Source of the DNA: Spirosoma arboris
GTDB lineage: Bacteria > Bacteroidota > Bacteroidia > Cytophagales > Spirosomataceae
Length of the DNA stretch: 64,000 bases
Assembly (NCBI RefSeq): GCF_009754945.1
Contig: NZ_WPIN01000005.1
Coordinates: 558,001 to 622,000, forward strand
Reading direction: 5' to 3'
The notes beneath the pieces are model-generated. The model saw only the letters and a list, made by a program, of their open reading frames with translations, was not told the DNA's origin and did not search any database. The first letter of the stretch is position 1. Each line of letters starts with the position of its first letter. The position numbers and the translations under genes are program-made. Positions 36,801 through 44,344 of this stretch are shown in pieces.

Positions 36801-39800
36801 CGCACAAGGGGGTTGTGGCTTGATCACACACCTGATAGGGGAACGTAACGACGCCCGTGAAGCTGGCTGGTGGTGTATAGGTCACCGTGCCATTGGCATT
36901 CACCACGGCCGTTCCCACATTCGGTTGGGAAATCAGAGTTGGGTTATTCAATAAACCGTTACCGCTGGTATTGCTATCTGGATCGGTATCGTTCGCCAGC
37001 ACCGCTACGATGACAGGCACACCCTGGGTTGTCTGAGTCGCATCGTTGGCTGGAACGGGCGGGTTATTGCCCGATGTTGGCAGCGGGTTGACGTTGATTG
37101 TGACGCAGGTGCTTGCACTCAGGCCCACCGTGTTGGTGGCCGTATAGCAGAAGCTTACTACGCCCGTAAAGCCGGTTGGCGGGGTGTAGGTGTAGCTGCC
37201 TGTGGGTGTCATCGTCACCGTACCTGTCGTAGGCGGAGTCGTTAGGGATACCGTTAGGGGAAGTCCTTGTGGATCGATATCGTTGGTCAGTACGTTACCC
37301 GAGACGGGCGTATTGATATTGGTGTTGGCGATATCGGGGGTAGCAATGGGCGGTAAATTGACTGCACAAACCTTGAGGGGCAATTGACCGGAATAGGCAA
37401 TGCAACTTCCGCCAATGCCCGACAAACTCGTACCGACGGTTAAGGTTGGCAAGGGTGTTACGGTATTATCATAACTAACCAGATACCCCAGGTAGTTACC
37501 AGCCGCTACGCCCGATACTGTATTGCTACCGGCTGCTGAAACGTACTGAATAACGCCTGATCCATTGGTCAGGATAATGACATGCGTGAAATTGCTTCCC
37601 AACACCACTGGCGTAGCGGTAAACGTCAGATTTCCAACGGTTTTATCGCAGGTAGCGGGCGTACAAACACTGGCATTCGTGCTGATGATGGCTGGTGCCG
37701 AATTGGCATCCACGCAGCCCACACCACCACTATTGACTACGGCCCGGTATTGCTGCCCATTGGTGGCATTGATAAAGCTGTAATAATTCTTACCAGACGT
37801 GCCAGCAACATCTGTCCAGGTGGTGCCCCCATCAGTGGAAGTTTGCCATTTCACGACGCCCCCCGTATTGCCTGAGAGTGTGACCGTACCTGCGTTGGTG
37901 GTGTTACAGAGTGTGCCACCCGCATAGGCTGCCGTGCCACCCACCGAAGGATTGGCACAGGAGGAAACCACCGTGAAGTTGGCCGTAGCGGTCGGACTCA
38001 CCCCAGCCGTATTGCTGGCCACCGCTGTCACTAGTTGCGAACCCACTGTAAAGGTCAGGCTCGTACAAGTCCAACTCCCCGATGCGTTGGCCATGGTAAC
38101 GCAGGATTGCCCATTGGGGCCACTCACCGTTACCGAAGCCAGGGCCGTGGCTGTACCCGAAACTGGCGGATTGGTGCTGGTGATAGTGACGTTGTTCGGC
38201 GTGGTGATGGCAATGGTGGGTGCACAGGCAGCCGCATTGATGGTTATGCCCGATGAGGCTACTGAAAGACAGCCCGCTACGTTGGCCTGAACGGTATAGG
38301 TACCTGCTGGAGCCGCGATGGTGGCTCCGCTCTGGGTCACTCCCGCCGAAGGACTGATCGTATAGGTAGCCGATGCATTATAGTTGCTGATGGTGAATGT
38401 GCCCGCTGTACTGCCACAAACCGGCTGGATTACCCCACCCAAGGTGGGCGTGGCCGGTGTGGCCGGAGCTGCATTCAGGGTGACGCCCGACGAAGCCGAT
38501 GAACTACAACCGCCTATTGTCGCCTGAACCGTGTAGGTACCCGCTGGAGCTGTTATCGTAGCACCGCTCTGGGTCACTCCCGCCGAAGGACTGATCGTAT
38601 ACGTGGCCGATGCATTATAGTTGCTGATACTGAACGTGCCCGTAGCCACCGAACAGGTCGGCTGTGTGGGGCTACCCAAGGTGGGTGTAGCAAGGGTAGA
38701 ATTCACCACAGCCGTCACCGGAGTGGTTGCTGTACTGTAACATTGACTGGTCGCATCATAAAAAGCCGCGTAATAGGTACCGGCGGCTAGGGATGTAATG
38801 TTACTGAGTTTATTGGCACCCGTAGCCGTTGCACTGCTATGCCAGGTCAGTGTGGTGTTGGCAGGTGTGTTACTGGCGGTGATGGTACTCAGATCGACAG
38901 TTGTGGCTGGGCAGGTGTTAGTCTTGTTGGTCGCGGATAAGATGGGAGCAGTAGTGCCTGCGTTACAGAACATACTGACAATGGTAACGTCAAGAAGCGA
39001 ATTGGTGCCATTTAATTGGACATTATCGAAAGCCAATGTAACACTGGTGACACCTGAAGGGGCATTCAGTAATACCGTCGAATAATTGTTAACGTCAGTG
39101 TTAAGATCATCGCCGGTGCCAGAAAGTATATTTGGGGCAGTCCACGAATCTGTTGGCCCCAGTAATAGAGGGGTAAACGTAGCACCTGAAGCACTAAGAG
39201 TGAGTACTTCATCAAAATCCATATCCCCAATCGGCAAAACCATTGAGCTAACAGGATTGGTCCATGACAGGATAAGCGTATGTGCGCTATTCTTAAAATT
39301 GAGATAGACGCCACCGTTATTATAATTCCCAATACCTCTATTACTCCCAGTAAATGTATTGGGATTATCAACAACGGTGACGGTACCTAAAAGTGCATTG
39401 GTAAACGTATACCCCGTTGAGGTAGTAGTGGCCGTGACAGTTTGCCAGTCAATCGCTCCAACACCGGTATAGGATGGATAGACCTGAGCCTGTGTATAAT
39501 GAAACGAAAACAGACTTATAGCTAAACCTAAAAAAATAGGTTGCCCAAGCCTTCTTCCCAGCGTAATGTCCCCCTTTATAGATTGCCGGTAGCGGCTGGA
39601 CGATAGGGCGAACAGGTCGTTTAGCCCCCCGCCAAAGGCAAAGCGCAGCAGTAGGGTAACTTTGAGATAAAAGCTACTGAAGGCATTTCCCTTGCGATAG
39701 GCCATCGTTAGCATTACCTGAAAAATAGCATAGAGCCTACTTAGCCAGGACGGGAGCCCACCCGGTTCCGTGGGTGAGTTAAGGCTGAGCTCGAAGCCAT

Positions 39801-39870
39801 CAATTGGTTTCTCCTTTGTGTGGAAAACCAGATACCTGAAATTGTGAACGTATTTATTATTCATATACAC
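33877..39870 (-). CDS. Giant secreted multi-module surface protein (1997 aa)
   Basis: The largest gene. A hydrophobic export segment (IFLGLAISLFSFHYTQA) lies only at residues about 110-127, after an unusually long leader. Residues 128-320 are a beta domain (PSYTGVGAIDWQTV). About 395-545 hold two near-identical 79-residue repeats (SNYNASATYTISPSAGVTQS). Next come an Ig-like domain (STNPPVSGTATALASVTV), a KWQTSTDGGTTW module and a C-D-x module. Residues about 840-1132 are the first A-B-C Ig triplet, then three PKD-like beta domains (for example FLNAGSYQIIFEETNSSQPV), then a second A-B-C triplet at about 1435-1729. The C-terminal 265 residues match the end of the 1403-aa protein and finish EQLP, but the first dockerin-like loop is degenerate (VLYDKSVIYQG). 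Probably a surface adhesin. Confidence 0.8.
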   Translation of the reverse strand: MYMNNKYVHNFRYLVFHTKEKPIDGFELSLNSPTEPGGLPSWLSRLYAIFQVMLTMAYRKGNAFSSFYLKVTLLLRFAFGGGLNDLFALSSSRYRQSIKGDITLGRRLGQPIFLGLAISLFSFHYTQAQVYPSYTGVGAIDWQTVTATTTSTGYTFTNALLGTVTVVDNPNTFTGSNRGIGNYNNGGVYLNFKNSAHTLILSWTNPVSSMVLPIGDMDFDEVLTLSASGATFTPLLLGPTDSWTAPNILSGTGDDLNTDVNNYSTVLLNAPSGVTSVTLAFDNVQLNGTNSLLDVTIVSMFCNAGTTAPILSATNKTNTCPATTVDLSTITASNTPANTTLTWHSSATATGANKLSNITSLAAGTYYAAFYDATSQCYSTATTPVTAVVNSTLATPTLGSPTQPTCSVATGTFSISNYNASATYTISPSAGVTQSGATITAPAGTYTVQATIGGCSSSASSGVTLNAAPATPATPTLGGVIQPVCGSTAGTFTISNYNASATYTISPSAGVTQSGATIAAPAGTYTVQANVAGCLSVASSGITINAAACAPTIAITTPNNVTITSTNPPVSGTATALASVTVSGPNGQSCVTMANASGSWTCTSLTFTVGSQLVTAVASNTAGVSPTATANFTVVSSCANPSVGGTAAYAGGTLCNTTNAGTVTLSGNTGGVVKWQTSTDGGTTWTDVAGTSGKNYYSFINATNGQQYRAVVNSGGVGCVDANSAPAIISTNASVCTPATCDKTVGNLTFTATPVVLGSNFTHVIILTNGSGVIQYVSAAGSNTVSGVAAGNYLGYLVSYDNTVTPLPTLTVGTSLSGIGGSCIAYSGQLPLKVCAVNLPPIATPDIANTNINTPVSGNVLTNDIDPQGLPLTVSLTTPPTTGTVTMTPTGSYTYTPPTGFTGVVSFCYTATNTVGLSASTCVTINVNPLPTSGNNPPVPANDATQTTQGVPVIVAVLANDTDPDSNTSGNGLLNNPTLISQPNVGTAVVNANGTVTYTPPASFTGVVTFPYQVCDQATTPLCATALVTVNVQPTPPVGTTLSPVAVDDALLTRVNTPKSGNVSTNDSDPNSPALPLTFTTGQPSSGTVVMSPTGSYTYTPPTGFVGPTSFTYTVCNTASKCDVATVSVDVQPDAPVIPCIALVPGQVIPGVGSVQTGGATSFSYVGATAGSSVRWFVAPSSTASPNNGTGTVTPAITFLNAGSYQIIFEETNSSQPVGCNVPNTVQSTLDYLVKAPIAPCDSPGSSTVVVSPSTAAIAINQAGSFTLVGGQPYQNVQWQIISPAGASPNTGTGAITSAITFSQEGLYRIVYTMTNAGDLTCTPVQKVSSGLIAVGLNPCAAPSPIAVINAGGLDTAPIGTTTIFNAIGGIPGQMTWKVFPTTGVSSVSGTGSSATLTFSQAGNYVVTFMSTNSALPLGCTKPVAIAGNTNITITVQSPIATPDIANTNINTPVSGNVLTNDNDPQGLPLTTSLINQPTSGTVTLTPTGSYTYTPPTGFTGVVSFCYSASNTAGLSASTCVTINVNPDPSPTTNDKPIANNDATQTTQGVPVVIAVLANDTDPDNATSTNGQLSNPTLLGQPSSGTAVVNANGTVSYTPPANFTGVVTFPYQVCDQATTPLCATALVTVNVQPTPPVGTTLSPVAVDDALVTSVNTPKSGNVSTNDSDPQGLPLTFTTGQPTSGTVVMSPTGSYTYTPPTGFVGPTSFTYSVCNSAGKCDVATVSVDVQSPIVVTLLPKVYLQGALFGVNLPDPLMRDDLRSKGYLPANSPYASLSAITPTGTMAASVTTVTGANAIVDWVFVELRSPSNFSVVVDSRSALVQRDGDIVDTDGVSSLTFASALPGSYYVAVRHRNHLGVMSASTLALSSTPTVIDFRQASTPTYRIATNAINQAQVTVAQGVALWAGNVLYDKSVIYQGSTNDVSAISLQVKGATNNITGSASYVLQGYTTADVNLDGRAIYQGTGNDVNYIYQNVTKNHPGNVSGQNFYIIREQLP
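34685..37352. repeat. Two A-B-C Ig triplets separated by PKD-like domains
   Basis: Copies at 34685-35566 and 36475-37352 encode three Ig modules each and are very similar to one another and to the triplets at 30435-33138. Between them lies about 900 bp encoding three unrelated beta domains. The pattern points to segmental duplication of the whole triplet. Confidence 0.75.
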
Positions 39871-40017
39871 TTTAACTTATAGCTATACGAGCTGTGGAAT
39901 GTCGATAAACCAGGTGCTTAGACTTGGGTGATAGTACCCCTACTACCCCTACGATACAGCTGCCCCGAAATCCCCAAAGGGAGCTGGGTTGACCTTACGC
40001 TCCTAAGTCCAGGGGAA

Positions 40018-40221
40018 TTAGGTGTAGTACCGCCAGTAGTGCGATCCCACTCGCAGGATGGGCTCATGGACACCATTGCCAACGTCTGTACTTACTGGTG
40101 TCCACCAGACTCGGTCAATTAGGCTATTCTGGACATAGCTCAGGGTGAAATAAGCCAGCAGCAGTACCAGAGCCCAACGCACCCGCCAAACGGTGTTATG
40201 TAATCGTATAGTTGTTTGCAT
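40018..40221 (-). pseudogene. Remnant start of a surface-protein gene (signal peptide plus short tail)
   Basis: From ATG 40221 the frame encodes a signal-like N-terminus (MQTTIRLHNTVWRVRWALVL) and about 45 further residues without recognisable domain, ending RVGSHYWRYYT. The upstream AACAGTGCTTAC and the codons ATG-x-AA-ACA-ACT also stand before the gene fragment at 40594, so both are probably copies of the same gene 5' end. It could be a real small membrane-anchored protein, but the context of debris favours a relic. Confidence 0.4.
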
Positions 40222-40310
40222 AGTAAGCACTGTTATGGTTGGTATGCGTGTTGGTGTTGTGTTTTACCGGCACCGGCTGCCCGGTCTAAATCTCTTTAGG
40301 GGCTTGGGAA

Positions 40311-40594
40311 TTACTTCGCCAACGTTCCCGGCAGCACTGTACAGTTTACGGTACAGGCTGCAGCACTGGTTGTGATCGTAGCCGGAGCCGAGTTGGCATT
40401 CCCGCAACCCAATCCATTGTTGACCACCGCCCGGTATTGTTGATTATTGGCCGCATTGCTAAAGGATAAACCTGTGGCCGTGCTGGCGATGTCAGTAAAC
40501 GTAGTACCCCCATCGGTGGAGGTTTGCCATTTCATTACGTTACCTGTATTGCCCGACAGCGTGAGGGGGTACGTAGAAACGTAGTTGTTTTCAT
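40311..40594 (-). pseudogene. Deleted copy of a KWQTSTDGG-module surface protein
   Basis: ATG 40594 starts a frame (MKTTTFLRTP) that soon stops, but in a shifted frame the DNA continues LTLSGNTGNVMKWQTSTDGG and on to the stop at 40311, ending CTVNCTVLPGTLAK. This second part closely matches the C-terminal 85 residues of the 437-aa protein at 40632. A 5' gene end has therefore been fused out of frame to a 3' end, leaving a short fragment. Parts of the module also match residues about 640-720 of the 1997-aa protein. Confidence 0.7.
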
Positions 40595-40631
40595 GGTAAG
40601 CACTGTTTTATTGTTCTAGTGAAGTCAAACC

Positions 40632-41945
40632 TTACTTCGTAATCACTCCCGGCGTCACCAGACAATTGACGGTACAATTGGCTGCACTCGTCGTAATGGT
40701 AACCGGTGTTGAATTGGCATTGGCGCAACCCACTCCATTATTGACGACTGCCCGGTATTGCTGATTATTGGCCGCATTGGTAAACGACAGCCCAGTAGCC
40801 GTACTCGTTATGTCGGTGAAGGTGGTGCCTCCATCGGTGGAAGTTTGCCATTTGACCACTGCACCCGTGTTACCCGAGAGCGTGACGTTACCCGCATTTG
40901 TGGTATTACAGAGCGGTAATGTACCCAGAAAGGCCACCAGACCACCCACAGAGGGATTGGCACAGCTCGACACCACCGTGAAGGTCGTCGTAGCCGTAGT
41001 GCTCACGCCTGCCGTATTGCTGGCAACGGCAGTCACCGTCTGCGAACCTACCGTGAAAGTCAGACTCGTACAAGTCCATGAACCGGCCGCACTCGCCGTG
41101 GTTATGCACTGCTGACCACCTGGCGCGTTAACCGTGACCGACGCCAGCGGGGTAGCCGTTCCCGAAATGGGCGGATTGGTACTGGTGGTTGTTGTATTCG
41201 CAGGACTGGTGATGGCTATTGTGGGGGGAACTGAGGCACAGACCTTAAAAAACAGTCCATTGGAGACAACCGCTCCTGTTCCACAGGCATTTACTGTTAT
41301 GTTGTTTAGATACGCATACAAACTGGCCCCTACTCCCGCCGTAAACGAACCCGGCGTATAAACGGCCATCGCTTCATAATCGCCTGCCGCTACACCGGAG
41401 AACGTAGGTGTGCTGCTAATGGCGGCAATGGTATTGGTGGCCAGATTGATCAATACATAGGTCGTGGTGGCACTGGCCGGGGGCGTACTGGCCGTAAATG
41501 TGAACGAGGTTGGTGCCGTCGTTGCATCGCAGGTGGTTGAACAGACCCGAATCCCAACGGACTGTGACCACATCACGCAGCCGGTAGCATCGCTCACTTC
41601 GCTAACGAGTTTGCCTACCGTAGCATTCACAAGGGTAGTGGAGGTATAGGCAGCAACCGCATAATATACTCCCGCCGGGGTGTTACTAAACGAAGCCGTT
41701 GCCGGATTGACGCTCACGATCCGGCCCGACGTCATATCTACCAGCAGGTAGCTGGCTGTTACACTGGCCGCTACGGGCGTACTGGTCAGTACGACATTAG
41801 CCGGGGCGGTAGCGTAATCGCAGGTAATGGGCAGGGTTGTTGGTGGCGTAGGGACATCGGCAAAAGCCAATGTATGGCAAAGCAGTAGCGCCAGCGCCCA
41901 TACCCATCCGATAGGCCCCGCCATGTAGATAATCCTATTCTTCAT
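40632..41945 (-). CDS. Secreted multi-module surface protein, 437 aa
   Basis: Signal peptide (WVWALALLLCHTLAFA) at residues 13-29. Two C-D-x modules follow (CDYATAPANVVLTSTP and CDATTAPTSFTFTAST), related to those in the 487-aa protein. Residues about 240-330 are an Ig-like domain (STNPPISGTATPLASVTV ... FTVGSQTVTAVASNTAGVS), almost identical to a segment of the 1997-aa protein. Then comes the NTTNAGNVTLSGNTGAVVKW / QTSTDGGTTFTD module. The tail is NCLVTPGVITK. It starts 8 bp after the RCC1-like gene, so the two are in one operon. Likely an extracellular structural or adhesive protein. Confidence 0.75.
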   Translation of the reverse strand: MKNRIIYMAGPIGWVWALALLLCHTLAFADVPTPPTTLPITCDYATAPANVVLTSTPVAASVTASYLLVDMTSGRIVSVNPATASFSNTPAGVYYAVAAYTSTTLVNATVGKLVSEVSDATGCVMWSQSVGIRVCSTTCDATTAPTSFTFTASTPPASATTTYVLINLATNTIAAISSTPTFSGVAAGDYEAMAVYTPGSFTAGVGASLYAYLNNITVNACGTGAVVSNGLFFKVCASVPPTIAITSPANTTTTSTNPPISGTATPLASVTVNAPGGQQCITTASAAGSWTCTSLTFTVGSQTVTAVASNTAGVSTTATTTFTVVSSCANPSVGGLVAFLGTLPLCNTTNAGNVTLSGNTGAVVKWQTSTDGGTTFTDITSTATGLSFTNAANNQQYRAVVNNGVGCANANSTPVTITTSAANCTVNCLVTPGVITK

Positions 41946-41953
41946 AGCCTGAT

Positions 41954-43771
41954 TTATTTAGTTAGGGTGCCCGGCGTGATGGCTACGCAGTTGGACAGTG
42001 GTGTAATGGGTGTGAGTACTGGGCGTTTGGTAATCCCCGACAAATCGGCCGAGCAGGCTCCCAGCCCGCTGAACGTAAAGGTGGTGGCTCCCAGAGCCGT
42101 GCCATCGTAGGTCATGGGCAGGTAGAACGTCTGGGGCCCGGTGGCAGTGGCCGTATAGGTAGCTGGCGTGCCAGCCGTTAGCCCTGAGCCGCTGACCGAA
42201 AAGGTACCCGTGCCCGTGGTGCTGACGGTAGCCGTTACTTTGAGCAGCACATTGGAAGCCGTGCCGGCAACCAGATTGCCCACAATGGCCGTAGACGCGC
42301 AATCGACCGTACCCGCGATCGTGGTCGGTGTCTGAAAAAAGTCTAATCCCCACGCGCCCGGATTGGCGGGATACCAGCCGAGAGAAGTGAAGCCACTACC
42401 CGGACTTGTATACCAGTAACTGCCGTGCGTGTCTGTACTATAGCGTTGAACAAAAAAATAGTCTGGATTAAGTGTCTGGGCCTGGGTTGCATTACCTGCA
42501 TTATTCGCTGAAGCAAACCATAGCCGCTCATTAGCCGGATAATTCGGCGTTCTAACGAGATAGGCCATAGATGACCTCAAAGAACCAGCCACAATATCCT
42601 CGACATTCTTGGCCGCTATAAACGGCGTCAAAAAGTCGCTATCAGCGGCACTGTAGTTCTGATAAGTGCTAGGGTTATTTCCCCTTGCCGAGCCAGAACT
42701 AGTTCCCCACACCCAGAGAGTATGGTTTTCGTCTAGGGAAAAAATGTCATCACCTTTGGCTTCGATGGCTACCATCGGGGGCGTACCATCGGGGAAATTT
42801 ATTTTTACCGGAGTCGATATTGTAGTCGCCCCCACTCCAGCTAGGACCAGTCGCCCCCAGGTATACACATCCCCCGTTGTGGTCAGGGCAGCTGCCGCTT
42901 GATAAGTAGCTTTAATGTCCACCACATTCGACAACGAGGGCACCTTAACCGGGAGGTTTCTGACGCTCGCACTCATTAAATACGTTCCCCCTCCCGTGGC
43001 CCAAACCGTCTTATCACTTTTGAGAATTACGGTTCCGCTAGTGTTATTAGATTCACTCTCTCCAAACGTAGCGACCCGAACCGCATTGGTGATTCCCGTC
43101 ATCTGAACCGGTGTCGTCCCATATGCAGACGTGTTGGTACCGTCGCCAAAGGCACCCTCTTTATTGCTGCCCAGGCTCCAGACCGTGCCATCATTTTTCA
43201 CAAAGACGGTATGACTAGGACCCTGCGATACAAATTTAGCATTGCTAATGACCTGAATAGGCGTGTGTTGGGTGGACGTGCTGCCGTAGGTATATTGGGC
43301 ACTATTGCCTATGAGTCCGAATACCCAGCCCGTTCCGTCCGTTCTGATGAGCGCACCGGCAGAATAACCCAATGATATGAGTTTAACGTCTGCAAAACCC
43401 GGTACCGCATAGGGGTAAACGCCATAACTACCAGGAGAATTAACATAGGCAGCAGAGCTAGCAGGGAGAAGTAAAGAATAATCAGTACCTGCTGCTCCCT
43501 TAACCGGATAGGGAGCCGAGGGATCTGTCTCAACATAGACCGGATAGATAAAAGAAGAGCCCAGCCCTCCCCACATATACAATTGCCCATTGATGACCCC
43601 TACCGAAAATCCATTACCAATATTTAACTTGGCACTGCGTTTATACCAGCTTCGGCCGCCAAAGCCGTCGCCCACAAAGCCATCCTGGGCCTGAGCGAGT
43701 TGAGTGAAGGCCATTAGTATGAGCAGCAAACCTGTAGCCTGGCGAAGTAGTGTTTGTATACGTATAGTCAT
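41954..43771 (-). CDS. Secreted RCC1-like beta-propeller protein, about 605 aa
   Basis: The start at 43771 is preferred over 43921 because it begins directly with a signal peptide (LLRQATGLLLILMAFTQLAQ) and is preceded by AAGCACC as in the neighbouring gene starts. Residues about 30-440 contain RCC1/alpha-tubulin-suppressor-like propeller blades, seen as repeats of LKSDKTVWATGGG, LTTTGDVYTWGRL, LDENHTLWVWGTS, VKNDGTVWSLGSN. Residues about 455-580 are a beta-sandwich (GTVDCASTAIVGNLVAGTAS, then FSVSGSGLTAGTPATYT). The tail is NCVAITPGTLTK. It is the first gene of the minus-strand surface-protein run. RCC1 propellers on bacterial surfaces are of unknown ligand. Confidence 0.75.
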   Translation of the reverse strand: MTIRIQTLLRQATGLLLILMAFTQLAQAQDGFVGDGFGGRSWYKRSAKLNIGNGFSVGVINGQLYMWGGLGSSFIYPVYVETDPSAPYPVKGAAGTDYSLLLPASSAAYVNSPGSYGVYPYAVPGFADVKLISLGYSAGALIRTDGTGWVFGLIGNSAQYTYGSTSTQHTPIQVISNAKFVSQGPSHTVFVKNDGTVWSLGSNKEGAFGDGTNTSAYGTTPVQMTGITNAVRVATFGESESNNTSGTVILKSDKTVWATGGGTYLMSASVRNLPVKVPSLSNVVDIKATYQAAAALTTTGDVYTWGRLVLAGVGATTISTPVKINFPDGTPPMVAIEAKGDDIFSLDENHTLWVWGTSSGSARGNNPSTYQNYSAADSDFLTPFIAAKNVEDIVAGSLRSSMAYLVRTPNYPANERLWFASANNAGNATQAQTLNPDYFFVQRYSTDTHGSYWYTSPGSGFTSLGWYPANPGAWGLDFFQTPTTIAGTVDCASTAIVGNLVAGTASNVLLKVTATVSTTGTGTFSVSGSGLTAGTPATYTATATGPQTFYLPMTYDGTALGATTFTFSGLGACSADLSGITKRPVLTPITPLSNCVAITPGTLTK

Positions 43772-44344
43772 GGTGCTTATTGGTTTCAATTCGTTTTTAT
43801 ATCGTAATCGCTCTTGGTTTGGGTCATCAGGTTGGAGGTGGAGGATAGGAACAAACAACCGCCCGGTTGGCCGAGGCCTTCGGGAGGTGTTTAGAACGCA
43901 TGAAGGTATCGTTAGCTCCATTTAGTTTACTTGGTTTATACAGTTAATTCGGTAGGGTAAAGCGGGTACGTATTATTGGTCATGCATCCTCTTCGGCCTG
44001 TAAATCGAATGATACTGGATTGACTAGCTTTGTAGACGCCGTTGGTAACAGGAAGTATCAACTTTTTTACGCATCCATTAAATTTTTTAAGCGACTGAAT
44101 CTCTCTAACGATTATCTATATACGTACCTTCCCTATCCCAGAAAAAAGTGACTTTTTCGGCACTTACCTGAACAGAAAAAATTTTCAGGCAATCGTTTTT
44201 TTAGTACGTTGTTTACATGAAAATAACCGTATATGTTATTTTCATGTAGTTATGCTATCAACTTTACCCGGTTATGAAAAAGGGTTCGCAAAGGTCAGGG
44301 TATTATAAAATGCCCGTCAATAGTGATTATTCATCATTGCATCT
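43772..44344. other. 573-bp intergenic region upstream of the surface-protein run
   Basis: No convincing gene. It should contain the main promoter for the minus-strand gene run starting at 43771 and, near 44214-44248, the terminator hairpin of the LuxR-type gene. No clear TTTG/TAnnTTTG pair could be fixed by eye. Confidence 0.5.
44214..44248 (-). terminator. 14-bp perfect stem-loop after the PAS-LuxR gene
   Basis: TACATGAAAATAAC (44214-44227) is complementary to 44235-44248 around a 7-nt loop. It lies about 100 bp beyond the stop of the minus-strand regulator at 44345. On the minus strand a run CTAAAAAA follows, not a T-run, so it may instead be a regulatory operator for the surface-protein run. 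Confidence 0.5.

Noticed and set aside
34700..38290. Several long plus-strand frames (60-136 residues) opposite the Ig-repeat giants
   Set aside because: They recur with the same period as the repeats and simply mirror them; no starts, signals or motifs of their own.
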